Shown: piece by piece, positions 43,671 through 52,811 of the stretch
Numbering within the stretch: position 1 is the stretch's first letter
Layout: every line of letters starts with the position of its first letter
NCBI GenBank assembly: GCA_030388825.1
Contig: CP128835.1
Location: forward strand, 3,094,001 to 3,158,000
Length of the DNA: 64,000 nucleotides
Direction of reading: 5' to 3'
From: Rossellomorea sp. AcN35-11
GTDB lineage: Bacteria; Bacillota; Bacilli; Bacillales; Bacillaceae_B
The notes under the pieces: generated by a model
Database searches by the model: none
Told to the model about the DNA's origin: nothing
The model's input: only the letters and a program-made list of their open reading frames with translations
Translations under genes and position numbers: made by a program

Positions 43671-43904
43671 ATGTCGCTAGAAAATATCGTAACCATGCTC
43701 AAGACTCTAAAGGAATTCAAGGAGAGTGAGATCGTTCATACGATATCTACTCAAGATCACTTACCGGTCATGACCGTTACCTACCAGTCTGACACTGAAC
43801 GCTTTCAAATCACTTATGTTGATTCAATGAAAGTTGAAGAATATACAAATCTCAGCCTATTGGCGACAACCATAGAAAGCATACTTCTTGAACCTAAAAG
43901 GTAA
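43671..43904 (+). CDS. DUF1797 (YkuJ-like) protein
   Basis: 77 residues resembling B. subtilis YkuJ in size, in the N-terminal helix (IVTMLKTLKEF) and in the alternating strands ending in YTNLSLLATTIESIL. Function unknown. GAAGGGAG lies upstream of the ATG, and TATAAT at about 43595 is a probable -10. The ~290 bases upstream hold no other gene. A strong terminator follows. Confidence 0.65.
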   Translation: MSLENIVTMLKTLKEFKESEIVHTISTQDHLPVMTVTYQSDTERFQITYVDSMKVEEYTNLSLLATTIESILLEPKR

Positions 43905-43910
43905 GACTTC

Positions 43911-43950
43911 AAAGCAGCCATTACCATTTCAGTAATGGCTGCTTTTATTT
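43911..43950 (+). terminator. Terminator of the DUF1797 gene
   Basis: AAAGCAGCCATTAC/GTAATGGCTGCTTT with a 7-base loop, followed by a U-rich tail. Confidence 0.92.
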
Positions 43951-44000
43951 TAATTCTGCCTGCTTAATCCATGTCTTAACGATAATGTTGAAATCTCACA

Positions 44001-44315
44001 TTAAAAAGATGGCAATTCACTTAGATTGTTTTCTTTCAAACCGTCTGGTTCACTGCGAAGGACATCTCTTCCGTATCGATGAATGACATCTACATGAGCC
44101 AATTTACCTTCTTTTGCGTCCTTAAGTGCGGTGATATAATCCAATTCCCTTCCACTCTCTGTCTTGAAAGCGATGAGATCATCGTCTGCATTTCTCCGAA
44201 CGGCTATAATTTTTTCCGCTCCTGCCTCAGACTCATGTGCCATTTCCACTTTCACCTGAACGTTTCCTTGTTGCTTATATTCCTCGTAAATTTGTTCAAA
44301 ACTTTTTCCATCCAT
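44001..44315 (-). CDS. DUF3892-type protein
   Basis: 104 residues. The second half (IIAVRRNADDDLIAFKTESG, YITALKDAKEGKLAHVDVI, YGRDVLRSEPDGLKENNL) matches the DUF3892 pattern well. It is a small soluble protein of unknown function, widespread in Bacillus. ATG 44315 with GGAGG eight bases upstream is preferred over GTG 44324. Confidence 0.78.
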   Translation of the reverse strand: MDGKSFEQIYEEYKQQGNVQVKVEMAHESEAGAEKIIAVRRNADDDLIAFKTESGRELDYITALKDAKEGKLAHVDVIHRYGRDVLRSEPDGLKENNLSELPSF

Positions 44316-44466
44316 AGGATTCACCTCCCGAACATACGTTTAGTATTTGCCGGGTGCCTAGGTTTTATAGGTTCATTTTTATTTTTTAAAATATGTCTCT
44401 TACTAATCATTCTTTAAACAGTTAATAAAGTGCCACTGACATATTAAATGAACCAGTTGCCCGAAT

Positions 44467-44510
44467 GAGAAAAAGAGGTACCTTTCATTAAAAAGGACCT
44501 CTTTTTTCTC
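44467..44510 (+). terminator. Terminator-like hairpin
   Basis: GAGAAAAAGAGGT (44467-44479) pairs with ACCTCTTTTTTCTC (44497-44510), followed by UAUAU. Its transcript is not identified. Confidence 0.5.
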
Positions 44511-44534
44511 TATATAAATGAAGGTGATTTTCTT

Positions 44535-44648
44535 ATGGGGCGTAATTTGTCTTTTTCTTTATATTTTTCATTTACCGACGGAGTTCCATACTGTACCCGC
44601 TTCAATATTTCAGTATGGACTGTTGATCTTATAACCATTGTTCACTGA
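44535..44648 (+). CDS. Possible 37-residue ORF
   Basis: GAAGGTGAT precedes ATG 44535; the product starts MGRNLSFSLYFSFTDG. Only the SD supports it. Confidence 0.2.
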   Translation: MGRNLSFSLYFSFTDGVPYCTRFNISVWTVDLITIVH

Positions 44649-44705
44649 CTCAACAAGGATAGAAAGAGTAAATCCAGATGCTGCAACTTACATAGCGCTC
44701 TCAAG

Positions 44706-44762
44706 TTAAGCTTGGCAGAGTTTTAATCGACAGATACAAAGATGTTCTTTTCCTTCTTGCAA
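44706..44762 (-). CDS. Possible 18-residue ORF with perfect SD
   Basis: GGAGGTGATTCA precedes TTG 44762, giving MQEGKEHLCICRLKLCQA. The SD matches the 16S tail over nine bases, which is unusual for chance, but the product is unlike any family I know. Confidence 0.25.
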   Translation of the reverse strand: MQEGKEHLCICRLKLCQA

Positions 44763-44998
44763 TGAATCACCTCCATAGAACACTGTATGTCGAATATGAC
44801 CGGATGGTGTGGACAAGCAACGATTTTTCCCTAAAATTGGACAGCCTTTTTTTTACATATTGATGATCAGTGATTAGAATGTTGAGTTCCGCCCCTTCTT
44901 TAGGAATTAACACTTTATACCAACTGCCTTCACTGTGGGTGAAAGGGAAAAAGAAGGTCATAATACAAGGAGAAAACTATATGAGTGGAGGAGACTTA

Positions 44999-45634
44999 AT
45001 GAAAAAACTTGGTGTACTTCTTGTCATCCTTATGATATCACTGACTTCCTTTTCTATGCTAAGTACTATTGCTGAAGCAAAACAATCTGAGTGCATAACG
45101 GGTTCCCGTATGAAAGCAAAGGAAGAAATGAGGATATTATGGAATGATCATGTGATCTATACACGTCAGTACATGATCAGCGCTGTAGATGGATTAGAGG
45201 ATCAGGACGTGGTTCTTTCAAGATTACTTCAAAATCAGAAGGACATCGGAAACGCAATCAAACCTTATTATGGCGAGGAAGCAGGTAATAAACTAGCCGA
45301 TTTATTGACAGAGCATATTGTGTTAGCAGGCAAAATCGTTGATGCTGCTAAAAATGGAAAGCAAGCAAATGTGAAGAAGTTAAATAAAGAATGGTATCGA
45401 AATGCAGATGATATTGCAGGATTCTTATCAAAAGCAAATCCTTACTGGTCAGAAAAGGCGTTAAAAGATCTTTTATATATGCATTTACAATTCGTGACGG
45501 ATGAAGCGGTCGCTCGAATTAACAAAGACTGGAAAGCACATATTAACAGCTTTGATAACGGGAAGAGTCATATTATTCAGTTGTCTGATACCCTATCTGC
45601 TGGTATTGCGAAGCAGTTTCCAGAAAAGTTTTAA
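44999..45634 (+). CDS. Secreted helical protein of unknown function
   Basis: 211 residues. A signal peptide (KKLGVLLVILMISLTSFSML, cleavage near AEAKQS, residue 25) is followed by an all-helical mature domain with repeated patterns: MRILWNDHVIYTRQYMISAV, LLTEHIVLAGKIVDAAKNG, YMHLQFVTDEAVARI. Such proteins are seen in several Bacillus species without an assigned role. ATG 44999 follows GTGGAGGAG; the open frame extends upstream without an SD. A long palindrome lies just after the stop. Confidence 0.75.
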   Translation: MKKLGVLLVILMISLTSFSMLSTIAEAKQSECITGSRMKAKEEMRILWNDHVIYTRQYMISAVDGLEDQDVVLSRLLQNQKDIGNAIKPYYGEEAGNKLADLLTEHIVLAGKIVDAAKNGKQANVKKLNKEWYRNADDIAGFLSKANPYWSEKALKDLLYMHLQFVTDEAVARINKDWKAHINSFDNGKSHIIQLSDTLSAGIAKQFPEKF

Positions 45635-45644
45635 CAAACGCCCT

Positions 45645-45675
45645 GGTCAGAATCAATTTAAAATTGATTCTGACC
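45645..45675. repeat. 31-base near-perfect palindrome
   Basis: GGTCAGAATCAATTT and AAATTGATTCTGACC flank a single A (45660), 10 bases after the secreted protein gene. No U-run follows on either strand, so it is not a standard terminator. Confidence 0.7.
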
Positions 45676-45848
45676 AAGCTAAATCATCTACCTAAACACT
45701 GCGATTGTTTAGCCCTTTTATACTCAAGTATATAACTGCACACGGGCATTCCAAAAATGCACGTGGTTAAGGCTGACTGCATTGTCACCTTCTATTCTTT
45801 GATCCTGGAATGTCTGACTGATACTGAAGAGAAGAACCGTTTCATTCC

Positions 45849-46733
45849 TTATGCATTCTCAGGCAGTAGATGTGACTGTAAAGTGTTTGCTTCGTTTTTA
45901 AGACGATCTTCTTCCACCATCAATCGGAATAATCCTTTGATGATTAATTCGTCAGGGGCTGATTGACGATATTCCTCAGATATACGATTTGCAATCTTCA
46001 AATAGTATTGGGCACGATCTTCTTCCAATCCTTTAATTGAATTGTATAATTCTTTCCATGCTTCTTCCCGCTTTTCGAATGAGATGAAAGCCCCTTCCCT
46101 ATCCATGCTGACTGAAAATGATTTCATCATCACATCATCCAGTAAAGGTGTGCTTTTCCCGTCAAGAAAGTCTTCGGCCAGGAGAGTAATCTGCCTGACT
46201 ACATGCTTCCCAAGTATGGCTGGATCCAAAAGCTCATCATGTGAAATCAAAAGCATCATATAAGAGGAGTAAATGGACTGTGTCATCCACATGAGATCCC
46301 ATTTATATGGACTGATATCTGATCCGAAAAGATCCAACAGATTATGCTCGAGCCAACTGAATAACCGTCCTCTCATACGGTGCTCCATGGAAGCCAATTT
46401 CTCACTGTTCTTCACCGTTTCTCCCCGCATGTGCATTTTCATATAAGACTTATATTCGAGTATCCCCTCAAACTGGACTTGAAACTGCTTTGCAAAACGT
46501 TCCAAAGGGGGAAGTCCCGCATCAAGACCGACGACGAAAGCCCGTTCAAAGACAAGCTGCTGATAATGTTCATAAATTGATATGATTAAATCTTCTTTCG
46601 ATTGAAAAAATGAGTACAGGGACCCCTTTGAGATACCCACACTTTCTGCAATTTGCTGCATGGATGTCTGATTGTATCCATATTCTGCAAATAAATCCAC
46701 GGCAGATTCAAGAATTGAATTACGTTTATCCAT
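45849..46733 (-). CDS. TetR-family regulator of the divergent RND gene
   Basis: 294 residues. The N-terminal HTH is NSILESAVDLFAEYGYNQTS, then AESVGISKGSLYSFFQSKED. The long C-terminal helical domain (about 240 residues, longer than in most TetR proteins) binds an unknown ligand. It is transcribed away from the RND efflux gene across about 210 bases holding two dyads, the usual repressor arrangement; the repressed target is inferred. Confidence 0.88.
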   Translation of the reverse strand: MDKRNSILESAVDLFAEYGYNQTSMQQIAESVGISKGSLYSFFQSKEDLIISIYEHYQQLVFERAFVVGLDAGLPPLERFAKQFQVQFEGILEYKSYMKMHMRGETVKNSEKLASMEHRMRGRLFSWLEHNLLDLFGSDISPYKWDLMWMTQSIYSSYMMLLISHDELLDPAILGKHVVRQITLLAEDFLDGKSTPLLDDVMMKSFSVSMDREGAFISFEKREEAWKELYNSIKGLEEDRAQYYLKIANRISEEYRQSAPDELIIKGLFRLMVEEDRLKNEANTLQSHLLPENA

Positions 46734-46812
46734 TATTCACACCTCTACATCCAGAGAAAAATTCATATTGTCATTCTAACCTAATGAGAAAAACTTAGAA
46801 GAGCATTATTTC

Positions 46813-46873
46813 TTGACTAAAGAAAATATACAGGTAAAATGACTAGTGAGTCAATTGAATAAATGACTGTCAT
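46813..46873 (+). promoter_or_regulatory. RND promoter with TetR-type dyads
   Basis: TTGACT (46813-46818), 16-base spacer, TAAAAT (46835-46840). The dyad TGACTAGTGAGTCA (46840-46853) sits on the -10 edge, and a second short dyad ATGACTGTCAT (46863-46873) follows. Binding here would block the promoter. Confidence 0.6.
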
Positions 46874-46946
46874 ATCAGCATTCATTCATATTTAACGATG
46901 TCTTCATGACCCATCAGTCAAATTCTTATCAAGGAGGAATGAATCC

Positions 46947-49900
46947 ATGTTAAAGGCGATATTAAATCGTTCAAAGATTACCCTGATTTTTGTCTTGCTA
47001 TTTGTAATTATCGGGATTTTCACCTTTTTTCAGTTACCTCAGAGAGAAATCCCAGAAACGACTGTAAACATTGGAACGGTCAGCACCGTATATCCTGGTG
47101 CAACCGTTGATTCTGTTGAGAGGACGGTAACCAACCCCATTGAATCCTCCTTACAGTCCATTGATGGGATAAAAGAAATCAGTTCCTCATCTGCAGCCGG
47201 TTTCTCTACTATTATTGTAGAGGTTAAAGATGGAGAAAACAAAAAAGAAGTGTTTGGAGATGTGCGACAAGCGGTTTCCGATGCCTCCACTTCTTTTCCA
47301 GACGAAGTATTTGATCCCGAGATTAACGAATCCACGGTGAAAATGCCCATCGTCTCTTATCATCTGACAAGCGACAACCGGGAATCCCTTCTCACTCTAC
47401 GGGAAGAAATGAGCCGTTGGGAGAAAGAAGTGGAGGACATTGCTGGTGTTTCCAGTGTAACGGTGAAGGGATTACCCGAGGAAGAAATTGTCATTGAATT
47501 AAAACAGGATGAATTAAAAGCTTCAGCGCTTAATCCTTCATCTGTCATGAATGCCATAAACGATGAATTTTACCCAACCCCTTTAGGTAAACAAGAGGTT
47601 GATAATGAAGTCGTTCAATTAACGGTCGATCACTTTTCAAGTCTCGAAGAAATGAACGAAATTTTTGTAGGGAAGAACCTTCAAGGAGAATCAGTCTTTT
47701 TGAAGGATATTGCAAACGTTAAGACGGCTCCTAAGGAAATGAAAGATGTCGTTACATTCGAAGGGAAACCATCCATTTCGTTCACAGCGTATGTTCAATC
47801 AGGAGAAGACATTCCTACTGTTGATGAGAGAGTAAATGAGAAAGTGAAAGATTTGGCAGGCTCCCTGCCTCAAGATGTGACATTAGAACCATATTACTCT
47901 CAGGCATCGATCGTGACAGACATATTTGATGGGTTGTTTATGTCCCTTGCCATTTCTGTTGTCGCAGTCATTCTAACGACAGCTCTCGGGCTGACGGTAT
48001 CTGGTGCTTTTGTTGTGGCATTGGCTGTTCCCATCTCCGTTCTATTGGGACTCATCCCTCTACCATTTTCTGGAGTGGACCTGAATCAGATTTCAGTCAT
48101 CGGTGCCATCATTGCCCTCGGTATCCTGGTGGATGATTCAATTGTTGTGAATGACAATATCCAACGCCGTTATAAGCTTGGTGACGGGGCGCTGTTGGGG
48201 GCCGTCAATGGAATAAAAGAGATTTGGATATCCATTGTGACATCTTCTCTTGCCATTGTATTCACCTTTCTTCCCCTCGTTTTCTTATCGGGAGGGAACG
48301 GAGCATTTATCAGGGCATTGCCTGCTGTATTGATCACAACAATCATCGCATCTACTTTGGTTGCACTGATTTTTGTTCCAATCATGAGATACCTTCTTTA
48401 CAGTAAAACAACGAAAAAGATTTCCGATGCTCCTGGTTTACTGGGAAAGCCATTGAACAAACTGTCAGATTTCTATGCTGACAGCGTACTGAAAAAGTTT
48501 TCAAAAAGACCATTTGTTGTATCCGCTATAGGTCTTGTATTCACCACTGCCATCTTTGGTCTTGTGGCACTTACACCTTTCGAATTCTTCCCTTCCGCTG
48601 ACAGAGAAGAAGTGACGGTGGATGTGACATTGCCAATCGGTACCACCATCGAGGAGACAGCGGAAACCCTGGCAGATATGGAAGAACTCCTGAAAAAAGA
48701 TGAAGGAGTTTATGAAACAACAGCGTTTGCAGGTACTGGACTACCTGGCTTATTTAACAGCTCCCTATCCAATTCAGGCGAACATACCGGACAACTGGTC
48801 GCCAGGGTAGATCGTGAAAACCAGACGGCCCAAGGATTGATTGATGAGTGGACGGATAAATTAAGAACAGAATATCCTGATGCCAAGATCTTCATGGAAA
48901 CGATCCAGCAAGGTCCTCCTGCCGGGGCTCCGGTCACGGTTACAGTTTCCGGTCCTGAAATGGAGACGTTAATCGAACTCCGCGATACGATTACATCCGA
49001 AGTTGAAAAGTTAGATACGGATCTTGTCGTTGATAATGTTGGAGAAATGGAACCGACAGTCGAGTTTGTACCTAACCGCGAGCTGCTGCAGGATAATGGA
49101 ATCACGATCAACCAGATTAGCCAACAACTGCGATTGGCTACAGAAGGAATACCGATGAAAGCCTTTGATAATGGGGTCACGAAACGTGAAATGACGTTAC
49201 GATTGGAAGGGTATGAAAAAGAGGTTGACCTCTCCTCTCTTGAAATTCCTTCTGTTTCAGGTAATTCTGATGGTCCACCTAAGCTTGTATCCCTGGATGA
49301 GCTCGTTACAAAAGAGGAGAAAGAAGAACTGCAACTTATCCCACACATAGATGGTGAGCGTGCCATTACAATTCGAGCATTCCCTGGCGATGAGGAGGAC
49401 TACAAAGCCAGCGTTGAGGGGATTGTGAAAGATGTTAGAAAAAATCTTGACAACAATAATTACTCCATCACTCTTGGTGGTGAAAATGAAGCTCAAAATG
49501 ACTTTTTCTCGGAAATTACAATCTTATTTACGATCGTTATCTTCCTTGTGTATTTAGTCATTGCCCTTCAATTTAATTCTTTATCACTTCCTTTCTTAGT
49601 TCTTGTCGCGGTATATCTCGCGATCGCAGGTGCGATTCTTGGGCTGTTTGTAACACAAACCCCAATCAGCTTCCTGGCTGTAATGGGCATGGTATCTCTA
49701 ACCGGTATCGTCGTAAGAAATTCTGTGGTTTTAATCGAGTTTATTGAACAAGGCTTGAAAAATGGAATGAACGTGAAAGAAGCAGTAGTGGAATCAGGGC
49801 GCACCCGTATTCGCCCCATCCTACTGACTGCCTTGACGTCAATTGTGGCTTTAATACCAGTTGCAGTCAGCGGTGATGCTCTATTCACACCCCTTGCGGT

Positions 49901-50006
49901 CACCATTATTTCAGGCATTTTATTCTCAGCCATATTAACACTGATCATAGTACCTATGCTGTATCTTGTCTTCCATCGTTTCAGAAGAAGAAAGCTTGAA
50001 GTATAA
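46947..50006 (+). CDS. RND-family efflux transporter, SwrC/AcrB-like
   Basis: 1019 residues, 12 TM helices in two halves with two large extracytoplasmic domains, as in HAE1/AcrB. The N-terminal TM1 (LIFVLLFVIIGIFTFFQLPQ) is followed by EIPETTVNIGTVSTVYPGAT; the proton-relay region appears as ALGILVDDSIVVNDNI in TM4 with the paired Asp; and VRNSVVLIEFIEQGL, GRTRIRPILLTALTSIVALI occur in the second half. B. subtilis SwrC (about 1065 residues) is a relative. It exports amphiphilic or toxic compounds with the proton gradient. No periplasmic adaptor gene is next to it, as is common in Gram-positives. AAGGAGG precedes the ATG. Confidence 0.93.
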   Translation: MLKAILNRSKITLIFVLLFVIIGIFTFFQLPQREIPETTVNIGTVSTVYPGATVDSVERTVTNPIESSLQSIDGIKEISSSSAAGFSTIIVEVKDGENKKEVFGDVRQAVSDASTSFPDEVFDPEINESTVKMPIVSYHLTSDNRESLLTLREEMSRWEKEVEDIAGVSSVTVKGLPEEEIVIELKQDELKASALNPSSVMNAINDEFYPTPLGKQEVDNEVVQLTVDHFSSLEEMNEIFVGKNLQGESVFLKDIANVKTAPKEMKDVVTFEGKPSISFTAYVQSGEDIPTVDERVNEKVKDLAGSLPQDVTLEPYYSQASIVTDIFDGLFMSLAISVVAVILTTALGLTVSGAFVVALAVPISVLLGLIPLPFSGVDLNQISVIGAIIALGILVDDSIVVNDNIQRRYKLGDGALLGAVNGIKEIWISIVTSSLAIVFTFLPLVFLSGGNGAFIRALPAVLITTIIASTLVALIFVPIMRYLLYSKTTKKISDAPGLLGKPLNKLSDFYADSVLKKFSKRPFVVSAIGLVFTTAIFGLVALTPFEFFPSADREEVTVDVTLPIGTTIEETAETLADMEELLKKDEGVYETTAFAGTGLPGLFNSSLSNSGEHTGQLVARVDRENQTAQGLIDEWTDKLRTEYPDAKIFMETIQQGPPAGAPVTVTVSGPEMETLIELRDTITSEVEKLDTDLVVDNVGEMEPTVEFVPNRELLQDNGITINQISQQLRLATEGIPMKAFDNGVTKREMTLRLEGYEKEVDLSSLEIPSVSGNSDGPPKLVSLDELVTKEEKEELQLIPHIDGERAITIRAFPGDEEDYKASVEGIVKDVRKNLDNNNYSITLGGENEAQNDFFSEITILFTIVIFLVYLVIALQFNSLSLPFLVLVAVYLAIAGAILGLFVTQTPISFLAVMGMVSLTGIVVRNSVVLIEFIEQGLKNGMNVKEAVVESGRTRIRPILLTALTSIVALIPVAVSGDALFTPLAVTIISGILFSAILTLIIVPMLYLVFHRFRRRKLEV

Positions 50007-50104
50007 AAATATACTTGAGGGGTGTCCTTGTGACCCCCTCTTTTCCTTTTTCACTGTTATAATGGAAACGATATGATCAGGACACTTTGACGGAGGTAAG
50101 TGAA

Positions 50105-50572
50105 TTGAAGTTGAGAAAAGCAGAAAAAAGAGATGAACGGCTTCTACAAGATTGGCTGAATGATCCTACAGTCAGTTTGCTGACTACTGGTAAGGAACTT
50201 TTCTCCACTGAAATCTACGAGAAATGGTTGGATGCTGAAGATCAACATGGGTATATTTTACAGATGGATGATCAACCGCTTGCTTATGGTGAAATCTGGG
50301 TGGATGAGGAGGAAAGGGACCTGGAACTCGCCCACCTCATTGTCCACCCACATTACCGTAATAAAGGGATCGGAAAACAGTTAATTGAGAAACTGGAAGA
50401 AGAAAGCAGATGCTTCCCTTTTCCCTGGATTTATATGCGGGTTGTTCCTGAAAACTTGATTGCCATACACTGTTATATAGGTGCAGGCTTTAAAGAAGAT
50501 GAGAGTCTCCGTGACAGTTTTGATTCAAAATGGATTTGGTTTAAAAAAAGAAATGTTTGGTCATTCCTATAA
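50105..50572 (+). CDS. GNAT N-acetyltransferase
   Basis: 155 residues. AHLIVHPHYRNKGIGKQLIE is the acetyl-CoA loop and VPENLIAIHCYIGAGFKED the C-terminal motif. GGAGG eight bases before TTG 50105 sets the start; the open frame continues to 50087. It is a single gene between RND and MFS exporters; acceptor unknown. Confidence 0.82.
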   Translation: MKLRKAEKRDERLLQDWLNDPTVSLLTTGKELFSTEIYEKWLDAEDQHGYILQMDDQPLAYGEIWVDEEERDLELAHLIVHPHYRNKGIGKQLIEKLEEESRCFPFPWIYMRVVPENLIAIHCYIGAGFKEDESLRDSFDSKWIWFKKRNVWSFL

Positions 50573-50677
50573 TGAAGTTAGTTTGCAACTTTAAAAACGG
50601 AATATTTCCCTTGTGAAATGATTTCAAATCGAGCAAGATGGTAATTGTACGATTTTAATCTTTATTGGAGGATCGAT

Positions 50678-52138
50678 ATGTCACCTGAAATAAACTCAAA
50701 AGCAATCCTCATTACGTTTATGATCGGAGCTTTTTTTGCCATATTAAATGAAACATTATTAAATATTGCCCTTACTGAACTCATGACTGTTTTTAATGTC
50801 GATGCACCTACTGTACAGTGGTTGGCTACAGGCTTCATGCTTGTTATGGGTGTTCTTATGCCGATATCGGCCCTGCTTATTCAATGGTTCACGACCCGTC
50901 AAATGTTTATCGGTGTGATGAGTATATTCCTTCTCGGGACGGTGATTGCCGCAGGTGCCTTTAGCTTCCCGATGTTACTTGCCGGTCGTATGATACAAGC
51001 GGTTGGGACAGGACTTTTGATTCCAGTCATCATGAACGCTCTCTTACTCATTTACCGGCCAGAGGTGAGAGGGAAAATTATGGGTACTTTCGGATTGGTC
51101 ATTATGTTCGCACCCGCCATTGGACCTACTTTGTCCGGTGTGATTGTCGACTTTTTAGGATGGAGATGGCTATTCATAACTGTCATTCCGTTTACCGTAT
51201 TTTCGATCCTATTTGCACTTAAACACTTACAAAATGTTGGCGAAATCACTCGTCCCGGCGTAGATATCATATCCATTGTTCTTTCTTCATGTGGGATAGG
51301 AGGCATCGTATACGGTTTTAGTTCTGCAGGAGAAGAATCTGCAGGGTTTACATCCTTAAAGATCATCGTGATCATTTCACTGGCCGTTACGAGTTTGATC
51401 CTATTTGTCGTACGCCAGTTAAAGCTTAAAGAACCACTACTCGATGTACGCGTTTTTCGATATAAAAGCTACACCAGGGGTGTATCAATCTTCGTCATTG
51501 TCATCATGGCCATGTTTGCATCTGAAATCGTCATGCCCATGTATTTACAAGGACCAATGGGATACTCAGCTAAAGCAGCCGGGTTATTGCTACTTCCTGG
51601 GGCACTCCTAAATGGTCTGATGTCTCCAACCATGGGGTCACTATTTGATAAGTATGGCCCAAGGAAGTTGATCATCCCTGGTACACTGACCCTGGTAGGT
51701 GTCATGATTTTCTTCAGTACGATCGATCCTACAACACCGATATGGTTATTCGTCTTTTTCTATATGATTCTCATGCTGTCCATTTCAGCGATTATGATGC
51801 CAGCGCAGACGAACGGGTTAAATGAACTTCCTAAACATTTATACCCTCACGGAACAGCCATTGCCAACACCCTTCAGCCTGTGGCAGGCGCACTGGGAGT
51901 TTCCATTTTTGTCAGCATCATGACGCAAGGGCAGGCGGCCTATATAGAGAGCCATTCGAATGAAGTAAAAGATGTAGTGATGAACGAAGCCATGACCTAT
52001 GGGGTACACCATGCCTATTGGTTCGCTCTTGCCTTGGCAGCAGTCGCTTTCGTTATTTCTTTATTCATACGGAAAGCTGTTGCCCCGGATTATGATGAGA
52101 GTCAAGATCAGGAAAAGGTTGTACATGAAAATGAATAA
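50678..52138 (+). CDS. MFS drug exporter, DHA2 (EmrB/LmrB-like)
   Basis: 486 residues, about 14 TM helices. TM1 FFAILNETLLNIALTELMTV has the ALxxxLxxI-like opening of DHA2 exporters; AGRMIQAVGTGLLIPVIMNALLLI is the motif region of helix 4-5; a Pro-rich PAIGPTLSGVIVDFLGWRW is motif C. It exports drugs or other hydrophobic compounds by proton antiport. ATG 50678 has GGAGG six bases upstream; the open frame to 50645 lacks an SD. A strong terminator follows. No regulator is next to it. Confidence 0.92.
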   Translation: MSPEINSKAILITFMIGAFFAILNETLLNIALTELMTVFNVDAPTVQWLATGFMLVMGVLMPISALLIQWFTTRQMFIGVMSIFLLGTVIAAGAFSFPMLLAGRMIQAVGTGLLIPVIMNALLLIYRPEVRGKIMGTFGLVIMFAPAIGPTLSGVIVDFLGWRWLFITVIPFTVFSILFALKHLQNVGEITRPGVDIISIVLSSCGIGGIVYGFSSAGEESAGFTSLKIIVIISLAVTSLILFVVRQLKLKEPLLDVRVFRYKSYTRGVSIFVIVIMAMFASEIVMPMYLQGPMGYSAKAAGLLLLPGALLNGLMSPTMGSLFDKYGPRKLIIPGTLTLVGVMIFFSTIDPTTPIWLFVFFYMILMLSISAIMMPAQTNGLNELPKHLYPHGTAIANTLQPVAGALGVSIFVSIMTQGQAAYIESHSNEVKDVVMNEAMTYGVHHAYWFALALAAVAFVISLFIRKAVAPDYDESQDQEKVVHENE

Positions 52139-52152
52139 AGGTCACATCAAAT

Positions 52153-52179
52153 AAAGCTCAGATCTCCTGAGCTTTTTTT
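52153..52179 (+). terminator. Terminator of the MFS gene
   Basis: AAAGCTCAG/CTGAGCTTT with a 5-base loop, followed by a run of Us. Confidence 0.92.
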
Positions 52180-52265
52180 ATTTCAACCAACTAAGGTTAT
52201 GACTGTACGCCCCTCTTCAAATTGAAGTAATATGAAGATTGAGGCTACTGTGAGGAGGAACTTGT

Positions 52266-52760
52266 ATGGAGAAAGAGATTGAATTGATTGAAGCCATTCG
52301 TTCTGACGTATTGAATAGTGTGCATGGATTAACAGATGAAGAATGCAACACGAGATTCAAAAACAGCAGGTGGACAATCATCCAGGTGTTAGAACATTTA
52401 TATCTGATGGAAACATCGTTGACAAAAGCGATGAAAACAACCTTGAGTAATGGAGAAGAGCAGGATGTACCTTCAAAGCCGATTCACTACACGCTTGATC
52501 GATCTACAAAAGTAGATGCTCCACCTTTTGTCACCCCTACTAAAGAATTCCAGACTCTTCATGAAGTGACGGCAAAATTGGAATCATCTCGAAAAAATCT
52601 ATTGAAATTTCTTAACCATACGAATAAAGAATTATTACAGAAAAAAGCGTATCCACACCCTGTTTTCGGTCTGATACGACTTGATGAATGGGTACCTTTC
52701 ATCGGGTATCACGAAAAAAGACATTTGGGGCAGATTGAGGAGATGAAGAAGACCCTTTAG
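52266..52760 (+). CDS. DinB-superfamily protein
   Basis: 164 residues, a four-helix bundle. Metal-type histidines occur in WTIIQVLEHLYLME (His near residue 45) and in FIGYHEKRHLGQIEEM (two His, about residues 148 and 152), the DinB/DfsB layout that binds a divalent metal and in some members acts as a thiol-dependent transferase. The role here is unknown. GTGAGGAGG precedes the ATG. It is convergent with the ABC operon and separated from it by a terminator. Confidence 0.85.
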   Translation: MEKEIELIEAIRSDVLNSVHGLTDEECNTRFKNSRWTIIQVLEHLYLMETSLTKAMKTTLSNGEEQDVPSKPIHYTLDRSTKVDAPPFVTPTKEFQTLHEVTAKLESSRKNLLKFLNHTNKELLQKKAYPHPVFGLIRLDEWVPFIGYHEKRHLGQIEEMKKTL

Positions 52761-52766
52761 GTTATG

Positions 52767-52801
52767 AAAAGGATCTGCTTCACGTTGAAGCAGATCCTTT
52801 T
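52767..52801. terminator. Bidirectional terminator
   Basis: AAAAGGATCTGCTTC/GAAGCAGATCCTTTT, perfect 15-bp stem with a 5-base loop, between convergent units. Confidence 0.92.
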
Positions 52802-52811
52802 ACAACTTATC

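Larger units (their letters stand above)
44316..44998. other. 683-base region with no clear gene
   Basis: This holds a hairpin at 44467-44510 and two very short open frames with SD sequences (listed separately). No domain, RNA gene or repeat was recognised. A 64-codon minus-strand frame at 44767-44961 has no SD. Confidence 0.5.
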
